Assembly (NCBI GenBank): GCA_037893225.1
Contig: JAZGUH010000323.1
Coordinates: 1,116,001-1,180,000, forward strand
DNA: 64,000 bases
Direction of reading: 5' to 3'
Source: Hippasteria phrygiana
Lineage: Eukaryota > Echinodermata > Asteroidea > Valvatida > Goniasteridae
Made by a program: the position numbers and the translations under genes. Positions 1 to 8,384 of this stretch are shown piece after piece. How positions within the stretch are numbered: the first letter of the stretch is position 1; every line of letters starts with the position of its first letter. A model generated the notes under the pieces. It worked only from the letters and a program-made list of their open reading frames with translations. It was not told the DNA's origin and did not search any database.

Positions 1-2398
1 GAGTATCCGCGGTTACGTACAAGTCGTGGTATTCGCCCATGTTTTTTATGTTAAATGTCCGCCATACTCGTTGCGCGCGCGAGTATTCTTCGTCCGTTAT
101 ATGTTTGTCCTTTAGAGCGCTAAAAAAATTGTGTTTAGCTGGCAAACTAGTTTCGCTAAATCGTTCAAAGCTGTCCATGTACTCGTACGGATATACACCC
201 TTTTGTAATAAGAGATCTGCGTTCTCTTCGCCATAACGTTTCAAGAGTAGCCTAAAGGCGTCTCTCGGGCAAGACGTTGCCAATTTGTCGAGACCGCTAG
301 ACATAAAATGAAACGAGTCGATAAATCTATATTGACCGATCGAAAATGAAATGTATTTTTCTGAATTTTTGGGTATACACCAGATATCTCGTTGATACTT
401 TGAAATACCCTGCATGATCAAGTGCGCGTCATAATTTTCTAAGTTGTGAAAGACGACCGGTATTTTCGTTTCGTTGGGTTTTACTCGTAATTTAAGATTA
501 CAGTAAGCGTGCGCGGCTCCTCTGTACTTACCGGTAGTGTGGCAATGATCTCTGACTTTTCGAAATTTGTTAATTTTCTTTTGGCAAAACGTACATGTTT
601 TCTCGACGTATCCCTTTTCGTTTTCGTACGTGTATTCTTCAAGTTCTTCTTTACTTTTGGGTTCTACAGGTTCGCAGCACAGGCAATTACACGAGTAATT
701 TGGATAAATCGCTCTCTCGCAAATCCAGCACTCGTTAGAGTTTAGGTGAATTTTTTCTTCTTTTAGCGTATATATTATCGGTTTAATGCGAGCTAGTAAT
801 TCATTAATCTTAGGTTCGAGTTCTTGCAACGAGGTTATAAAATTGTCTATAGCGCGTTCACCTCTATAAGTCTTTCGCTTGATCTGCTTGCCATCGCATC
901 TTACTACAACGTAAGAATAACCGCAGGCTTTGTGCGTTGCGATTTTACCCTCGGTCTCTACGCTCGTACTCGCGTAGCTAGAGGGCACCAAGATAGATTC
1001 AAAATCCGCGTATATGACGTAGGGTGCATCTTGTAAATTCTTAAAGTTTTTAAACATTAATTTGCTTTTGTCTATGTTCGCGCTTTTATGCGGCATTTTA
1101 ACGGTAGATAAAGCAGAGTCTATTCCTTCGCAATCTTTTACGTGTATGTCCAGCTTCTCTTTCGAACAAAAATGCGCTAAACATCTCAAGCAAAACAGTT
1201 TACGATGCTGACTATTGGTAACGCCAGATAAGAATCTAGGTAAGTCGCTTATCCAACAATAATGACCGTCATATAATAGCAAACTGATAGTTTCTGTATC
1301 GTATGGTCTTTTAGATAAATATAGCGGATATATCAAGCCCATTTTATCTTGCGGATAGGTTTTATTTTTGCGGTCTACGTCGTATCCTAACACGTTTATA
1401 CTTATATCGTTTTGTCTTTCTATTCTCGCTATCTGATTTATAGGTGTGGGGAAGTCTATGTTGGTGAAGTTTAATCCATCATCGGTTTTATAAGTAGATG
1501 GTGTCTCTCCGCGAAATTGGTACTTTGGGTTTGTTGCTAATTGGTTTTTAACTCTATCGGTATATATACCTAGGGCGGCTCTTAAACACCATCTTATACA
1601 CTCTTGATCTTCGTTTTTGATGTTGAAGGTTGCGTGTTTTTTAGTTATATACTCTGGTAGTTTTACGTAAGAAGCGCCCACCAGAGGCTTAACTCTGTTT
1701 ATGTTGATGTAAAACGCGACTATTTTATCTATAGTCCAACCACTTCCTTCATTCGTATATTTATCTATCTGAGATAATATCGTTTCGTATTGCTGCCTGA
1801 TAGCTACAGCTATCTCGCTCTTGTTTAAGACTCGATTTTGATAACTAAAATGAGTAGCGGTTGATTTTGTAGTCTCAACGCCCGATTTTTTTACATACTT
1901 TATTTTCATAGCGATCTGTAGTTTCATCGTTTTTATTTTTATTAATTCAGCGACGATTTTGTTTTTGATCATCGACGTATGGGTGTTGTAAAATTGCTCC
2001 GGATCGTCGGTAAACAGACTCGGAATCAGTTCCAAATTTCTATAACTGTTTTCAAATCTTCTAGTCTCTCGAAAGTCTGCTTCTCGAAAAGTATTTTGCT
2101 CCTTAAATCTTTTTATAGCTTCGACGTAATCTTTTTTTGTCGCTCGACCATTTCTACCCGTTGGTACGACTCGAATATTTTTATCGCGCGCGAGTCGCGC
2201 TAACGAAGCTTTAGATCGTATTCTCAAATTTTTAAATTTTTCTTCTTCTCTTTTTATAGCTCGAATATAATCTCGCCTGATATACGTATTACGGCGTCCT
2301 GTTGGTGTTCCTAAAGTTAAGTCATAGTTATCGGTATATCTTTTTAAAGATTTTTTGTTCCATTTATTGTATCCTCTAATCGTGGGTTGTGTCTCCAT
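1..2398 (-). CDS. Protein-primed-type family B DNA polymerase, Maverick/Polinton or adintovirus class, N-terminal 799 codons (cut by window edge)
   Basis: Replicative DNA polymerase with a proofreading 3'-5' exonuclease, of the kind that copies Mavericks/Polintons and related linear dsDNA viruses. The frame is open from the ATG at 2398-2396 to base 1, and an in-frame TAA at 2404-2402 lies just upstream, which fixes the start. Seen in order: two similar basic motifs around residues 32-50 and 79-97 (PTGR...DY[IV].AIKR, SAP/HeH-like); a conserved block EGSGW...PLVGASYVKLP ending near Cys267; HYCWI with His379; a finger C403-x2-C406-x12-H419-x3-C423; Exo I ADFES (D465, E467); a Cys cluster at 557-575; an endonuclease VII-like site C602-x2-C605 with DHCHTTGKYRGAAHAYCN at 617-634; Exo II FHNLENYD (N652, D657); Exo III YVTAD (Y794, D798). 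Palm motifs would lie beyond base 1. No frameshift or stop is seen, so the copy is recent or under selection. Family assignment is firm; whether it is an integrated virus or a transposon cannot be decided here. Confidence 0.92.
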   Translation of the reverse strand, partial: METQPTIRGYNKWNKKSLKRYTDNYDLTLGTPTGRRNTYIRRDYIRAIKREEEKFKNLRIRSKASLARLARDKNIRVVPTGRNGRATKKDYVEAIKRFKEQNTFREADFRETRRFENSYRNLELIPSLFTDDPEQFYNTHTSMIKNKIVAELIKIKTMKLQIAMKIKYVKKSGVETTKSTATHFSYQNRVLNKSEIAVAIRQQYETILSQIDKYTNEGSGWTIDKIVAFYININRVKPLVGASYVKLPEYITKKHATFNIKNEDQECIRWCLRAALGIYTDRVKNQLATNPKYQFRGETPSTYKTDDGLNFTNIDFPTPINQIARIERQNDISINVLGYDVDRKNKTYPQDKMGLIYPLYLSKRPYDTETISLLLYDGHYCWISDLPRFLSGVTNSQHRKLFCLRCLAHFCSKEKLDIHVKDCEGIDSALSTVKMPHKSANIDKSKLMFKNFKNLQDAPYVIYADFESILVPSSYASTSVETEGKIATHKACGYSYVVVRCDGKQIKRKTYRGERAIDNFITSLQELEPKINELLARIKPIIYTLKEEKIHLNSNECWICERAIYPNYSCNCLCCEPVEPKSKEELEEYTYENEKGYVEKTCTFCQKKINKFRKVRDHCHTTGKYRGAAHAYCNLKLRVKPNETKIPVVFHNLENYDAHLIMQGISKYQRDIWCIPKNSEKYISFSIGQYRFIDSFHFMSSGLDKLATSCPRDAFRLLLKRYGEENADLLLQKGVYPYEYMDSFERFSETSLPAKHNFFSALKDKHITDEEYSRAQRVWRTFNIKNMGEYHDLYVTADT

Positions 2399-2420
2399 CT
2401 TTTATAATGGCGATATAATA
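2399..2420 (-). promoter_or_regulatory. Candidate TATA-like elements upstream of the polymerase start
   Basis: Read on the minus strand, TATAAAAG (2406-2399) abuts the ATG and TATTATATCG (2420-2411) lies about a dozen bases further upstream. Both resemble core-promoter TATA boxes. The first is too close to the ATG to serve this start by the usual 25-30 nt spacing, so the second, or an element in the A/T tract, is more plausible. The assignment rests on sequence resemblance only. Confidence 0.25.
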
Positions 2421-2457
2421 TTTTTTTTTAAAAATAAAAATTTATTTAATTTTTTTT
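2413..2457. other. 45-nt pure A/T tract upstream of polymerase
   Basis: An uninterrupted run of A and T, including homopolymer runs of 9 and 8 T on the plus strand. It separates the polymerase start from the GC-rich palindrome. Such tracts are common in promoters of AT-rich viruses and transposons and also exclude nucleosomes. No specific protein site can be named. Confidence 0.6.
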
Positions 2458-2497
2458 GGCTTGTGTTATTTTAAGTTTTTTTGCCTTGTTATTTTGG

Positions 2498-2521
2498 TTT
2501 CGCCCGGGCGCCCTGGTGAAA
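2498..2521. repeat. GC-rich imperfect palindrome (possible hairpin)
   Basis: A 24-nt dyad pairing 10 of 12 positions; the two non-complementary pairs are G/T and C/T. It is centred on GGGCGCCC (2506-2513), and CGCCCGGGCG (2501-2510) is itself a perfect palindrome. It stands out because the 100 bases either side are very AT-rich. It could fold as a cruciform or RNA hairpin. Its role, such as element terminus, protein site or transcription boundary, is unknown. Confidence 0.5.
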
Positions 2522-2730
2522 TAGTATGCTTGTAGACTATGGAAAACACTGTTTATTTTCTTGATTTTGTGAAAATTTTGGTGTATAGGTACCCAGTAAA
2601 ATTTAGAATTATTTTTGGGCGATTTTTAGACTATTTGATTTTTAAAAAATTTGATGTGGGTATATACAGCAAAATTAGAGAGAAAAGTGAAAAAACAGAA
2701 AATGACATAGAATCGGTACTTACTATACTA

Positions 2731-2735
2731 CTACA
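2731..2735. other. Left array boundary
   Basis: The sequence before 2733 shares nothing with the end of a monomer (expected TTTCCGGCCA; found ACTATACTACT leading into ACATCTGTG). The first monomer, 2733-2964, is already a typical full-length copy. The junction is therefore abrupt, with no degraded edge monomers. Confidence 0.8.
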
Positions 2736-5700
2736 TCTGTGTGCATATTACCTTCTATTTATTGCTCCATGCCTGTCAAATTCCCTGGGGTATGGACTTG
2801 CTTTACTCATTCATAATTGCATGAAATATCAACCAAATGCAGTAATTTTGACATGTATGTATAGCTTAGATCTGGCGCTACATGTTGCAATCATCGGCGG
2901 CTTCCTAGAGTTAAAACTTGTGGAGAAAATTCAAACCTCGCAATGTTTATTTTCTTTCCGGCCAACATCTGTGTACATATTACCTTCTATTTATTGCTCC
3001 ATGCATGTCAAATTCCCTGGGGTATGGACTTGCTTTATTCATTCATAATTGCATGAAATATCAACCAAATGCAGTAATTTTGACATGTATGGATAGCTTA
3101 GATCTGGCGCTACATGTTGCAATCATCGGCGGCTTCCTAGAGTTCAAACTTGTGGAGAAAATTCAAACCTCGCCATGTTTATTTTCTTTCCGGCCAACAT
3201 CTGTGTACATATTACCGTCTATTTATTGCTCCATGCATGTCAAATTCCCTGGGGTATGGACTTGCTTTACTCATTCATAATTGCATGAAATATCAACCAA
3301 ATGAAGTAATTTTGACATGTATGTATAGCTTAGATCTGGCGCTACATGTTGCAATCATCGGCGGCTTCCTAGAGTTAAAACTTGTGGAGAAAATTCAAAC
3401 CTCGCAATGTTTATTTTCTTTCCGGCCAACATCTGTGTACATATTACCTTCTATTTATTGCTCCATGCATGTCAAATTCCCTGGGGTATGGACTTGCTTT
3501 ATTCATTCATAATTTCATGAAATATCAACCAAATGCAGTAATTTTGACATGTATGGATAGCTTAGATCTGGCGCTACATGTTGCAATCATCGGCGGCTTC
3601 CTAGAGTTAAAACCTGTGGAGAAAATTCAAACCTCGCAATGTTTATTTTCTTTCCGGCCACCATCTGTGTACATATTACCGTCTATTTATTGCTCCATGC
3701 ATGTCAAATTCCCTGGGGTATGGACTTGCTTTACTCATTCATAATTGCATGAAATATCAACCAAATGCAGTAATTTTGACATGTATGGATAGCTTAGATC
3801 TGGCGCTACATGTTGCAATTATCGGCGGCTTCTTAGAGTTAAAACTTGTGGAGAAAATTCAAACCTCGCAATGTTTATTTTCTTTCCGGCCAACATCTGT
3901 ATACATATTACCGTCTATTTATTGCTCCATGCATGTGAAATTCCCTGGGGTATGGACTTGCTTTATTCATTCATAATTTCATGAAATATCAACCAAATGC
4001 AGTAATTTTGACATGTATGGATAGCTTAGATCTGGCGCTACATGTTGCAATCATCGGCGGCTTCCTAGAGTTAAAACCTGTGGAGAAAATTCAAACCTCG
4101 CAATGTTTATTTTCTTTCCGGCCACCATCTGTGTACATATTACCGTCTATTTATTGCTCCATGCATGTCAAATTCCCTGGGGTATGGACTTGCTTTACTC
4201 ATTCATAATTGCATGAAATATCAACCAAATGCAGTAATTTTGACATGTATGTATAGCTTAGATCTGGCGCTACATGTTGCAATTATCGGCCGCTTCTTAG
4301 AGTTAACACTTGTGGAGAAAATTCAAACCTCGCAATGTTTATTTTCTTTCCGGCCAACATCTGTGTGCATATTACCTTTTATTTATTGCTCAATGCCTGT
4401 CAAATTCCCTGGGGTATGGACTTGCTTTACTCATTCATAATTGCATGAAATATCAACCAAATGAAGTAATTTTGACATGTATGGATAGCTTAGATCTGGC
4501 GCTACATGTTGCAATTATCGGCGGCTTCTTAGAGTTAAAACTTGTGGAGAAAATTCAAACCTCGCAATGTTTATTTTCTTTCCGGCCAACATCTGTATAC
4601 ATATTACCTTCTATTTATTGCTCCATGCCTGTCAAATTCCCTGGGGTATGACTTGCTTTACTCATTCATAATTGCATGAAATATCAATCAAATACAGTAA
4701 TTTTTACATGTATGGATAGCTTAGATCTGGCGCTACATGTTGCAATCATCGGCGGCTTCCTAGAGTTCAAACTTGTGGAGAAAATTCAAACCTCGCCATG
4801 TTTATTTTCTTTCCGGCCAACATCTGTGTACATATTACCTTCTATTTATTGCTCCATGCCTGTCAAATTCCCTGGGGTATGGACTCGCTTTACTCATTCA
4901 TAATTGCATGAAATATCAACCAAATGCAGTAATTTTGACATGTATGTATAGCTTAGATCTGGCGCTACATGTTGCAATCATCGGCGGCTTCCTAGAGTTA
5001 AAACTTGTGGAGAAAATTCAAACCTCGCAATGTTTATTTTCTTTCCGGCCAACATCTGTGTGCATATTACCTTCTATTTATTGCTCCATGCCTGTCAAAT
5101 TCCCTGGGGTATGGACTTGCTTTACTCATTCATAATTGCATGAAATATCAACCAAATGCAGTAATTTTGACATGTATGGATAGCGTAGATCTGGCGCTAC
5201 ATGTTGCAATCATCGGCGGCTTCTTAGAGTTCAAACTTGTGGAGAAAATTCAAACCTCGCCATGTTTATTTTCTTTCCGGCCAACATCTGTGTACATATT
5301 ACCGTCTATTTATTGCTCCATGCATGTCAAATTCCCTGGGGTATGGACTTGCTTTACTCATTCATAATTGCATGAAATATCAACCAAATGCAGTAATTTT
5401 GACATGTATGTATAGCTTAGATCTGGCGCTACATGTTGCAATCATCGGCGGCTTCCTAGAGTTAAAACTTGTGGAGAAAATTCAAACCTCGCAATGTTTA
5501 TTTTCTTTCCGGCCAACATCTGTGTACATATTACCTTCTATTTATTGCTCCATGCATGTCAAATTCCCTGGGGTATGGACTTGCTTTATTCATTCATAAT
5601 TGCATGAAATATCAACCAAATGCAGTAATTTTGACATGTATGGATAGCTTAGATCTGGCGCTACATGTTGCAATCATCGGCGGCTTCCTAGAGTTCAAAC

Positions 5701-8384
5701 TTGTGGAGAAAATTCAAACCTCGCCATGTTTATTTTCTTTCCGGCCAACATCTGTGTACATATTACCGTCTATTTATTGCTCCATGCATGTCAAATTCCC
5801 TGGGGTATGGACTTGCTTTACTCATTCATAATTGCATGAAATATCAACCAAATGCAGTAATTTTGACATGTATGTATAGCTTAGATCTGGCGCTACATGT
5901 TGCAATCATCGGCGGCTTCCTAGAGTTAAAACTTGTGGAGAAAATTCAAACCTCGCAATGTTTATTTTCTTTCCGGCCAACATCTGTGTACATATTACCT
6001 TCTATTTATTGCTCCATGCATGTCAAATTCCCTGGGGTATGGACTTGCTTTATTCATTCATAATTTCATGAAATATCAACCAAATGCAGTAATTTTGACA
6101 TGTATGGATAGCTTAGATCTGGCGCTACATGTTGCAATCATCGGCGGCTTCCTAGAGTTAAAACCTGTGGAGAAAATTCAAACCTCGCAATGTTTATTTT
6201 CTTTCCGGCCACCATCTGTGTACATATTACCGTCTATTTATTGCTCCATGCATGTCAAATTCCCTGGGGTATGGACTTGCTTTACTCATTCATAATTGCA
6301 TGAAATATCAACCAAATGCAGTAATTTTGACATGTATGGATAGCTTAGATCTGGCGCTACATGTTGCAATTATCGGCGGCTTCTTAGAGTTAAAACTTGT
6401 GGAGAAAATTCAAACCTCGCAATGTTTATTTTCTTTCCGGCCAACATCTGTATACATATTACCTTCTATTTATTGCTCCATGCCTGTCAAATTCCCTGGG
6501 GTATGACTTGCTTTACTCATTCATAATTGCATGAAATATCAATGAAATACAGTAATTTTGACATGTATGGATAGCTTAGATCTGGCGCTACATGTTGCAA
6601 TCATCGGCGGCTTCCTAGAGTTCAAACTTGTGGAGAAAATTCAAACCTCGCCATGTTTATTTTCTTTCCGGCCAACATCTGTGTACATATTACCTTCTAT
6701 TTATTGCTCCATGCCTGTCAAATTCCCTGGGGTATGGACTCGCTTTACTCATTCATAATTGCATGAAATATCAACCAAATGCAGTAATTTTGACATGTAT
6801 GGATAGCTTAGATCTGGCGCTACATGTTGCAATCATCGGCGGCTTCCTAGAGTTAAAACCTGTGGAGAAAATTCAAACCTCGCAATGTTTATTTTCTTTC
6901 CGGCCAACATCTGTGTACATATTACCGTCTATTTATTGCTCCATGCATGTCAAATTCCCTGGGGTATGGACTTGCTTTATTCATTCATAATTGCATGAAA
7001 TATCAACCAAATGCAGTAATTTTGACATGTATGGATAGCTTAGATCTGGCGCTACATGTTGCAATCATCGGCGGCTTCTTAGAGTTCAAACTTGTGGAGA
7101 AAATTCAAACCTCGCAATGTTTATTTTCTTTCCGGCCAACATCTGTGTGCATATTACCTTCTATTTATTGCTCCATGCCTGTCAAATTCCCTGGGGTATG
7201 ACTTGCTTTACTCATTCATAATTGCATGAAATATCAATCAAATACAGTAATTTTGACATGTATGGATAGCTTAGATTTGGCGCTACATGTTGCAATTATC
7301 GGCGGCTTCTTAGAGTTAACACTTGTGGAGAAAATTCAAACCTCGCAATGTTTATTTTCTTTCCGGCCAACATCTGTGTACATATTACCGTCTATTTATT
7401 GCTCCATGCATGTCAAATTCCCTGGGGTATGGACTCGCTTTACTCATTCATAATTGCATGAAATATCAACCAAATGCAGTAATTTTGACATGTATGTATA
7501 GCTTAGATCTGGCGCTACATGTTGCAATCATCGGCGTCTTCCTAGAGTTCAAACTTGTGGAGAAAATTCAAACCTCGCAATGTTTACTTTCTTTCCGGCC
7601 AACATCTGTGTGCATATTACCTTCTATTTATTGCTCCATGCCTGTCAAATTCCCTGGGGTATGGACTTGCTTTACTCATTCATAATTGCATGAAATATCA
7701 ACCAAATGCAGTAATTTTGACATGTATGGATAGCGTAGATCTGGCGCTACATGTTGCAATCATCGGCGGCTTCTTAGAGTTAACACTTGTGGAGAAAATT
7801 CAAACCTCGCCATGTTTATTTTCTTTCCGGCCACCATCTGTGTACATATTACCGTCTATTTATTGCTCCATGCATGTCAAATTCCCTGGGGTATGGACTT
7901 GCTTTACTCATTCATAATTGCATGAAATATCAACCAAATGCAGTAATTTTGACATGTATGTATAGCTTAGATCTGGCGCTACATGTTGCAATCATCGGCG
8001 GCTTCCTAGAGTTAAAACTTGTGGAGAAAATTCAAACCTCGCAATGTTTATTTTCTTTCCGGCCAACATCTGTGTACATATTACCGTCTATTTATTGCTC
8101 CATGCATGTCAAATTCCCTGGGGTATGGACCTGCTTTATTCATTCATAATTGCATGAAATATCAACCAAATGCAGTAATTTTGACATGTATGGATAGCTT
8201 AGATCTGGCGCTACATGTTGCAATCATCGGCGGCTTCTTAGAGTTCAAACTTGTGGAGAAAATTCAAACCTCGCAATGTTTATTTTCTTTCCGGCCAACA
8301 TCTGTGTGCATATTACCTTCTATTTATTGCTCCATGCCTGTCAAATTCCCTGGGGTATGACTTGCTTTACTCATTCATAATTGC

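Larger units (their letters stand above)
2399..2732. other. Spacer between polymerase gene and satellite array
   Basis: A 334-bp single-copy stretch holding the A/T tract (2413-2457), a GC-rich palindrome (2498-2521), and AT-rich sequence with an 8-nt direct repeat TAGACTAT at 2533-2540 and 2627-2634. A plus-strand frame opens at ATG 2539 but runs straight into the satellite, shows no recognisable domain, and is not called as a gene. If the polymerase belongs to a Maverick-like element, one end of that element may lie here or the array may have replaced it. No terminal inverted repeat can be shown without the other end. Confidence 0.6.

Noticed and set aside
39..2203. Plus-strand ORFs of 65-78 codons at 39, 509, 824 and 1979
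   Set aside because: They lie antisense to the polymerase reading frame, show no domain, and are shadows of the coding strand.
2399..2732. Maverick terminal inverted repeat
   Set aside because: No inverted partner is available in the window and no clear terminal motif with target duplication can be shown.
2539..3048. 169-codon plus-strand ORF beginning in the spacer
   Set aside because: Only the first 65 or so codons are outside the satellite, it has no recognisable domain, and the rest is the repeated satellite frame.
2921..3160. Telomeric repeats or a retrotransposon tail at the junction
   Set aside because: No short telomeric motif repeats, poly-A tail or reverse transcriptase sequence is seen near the boundary.
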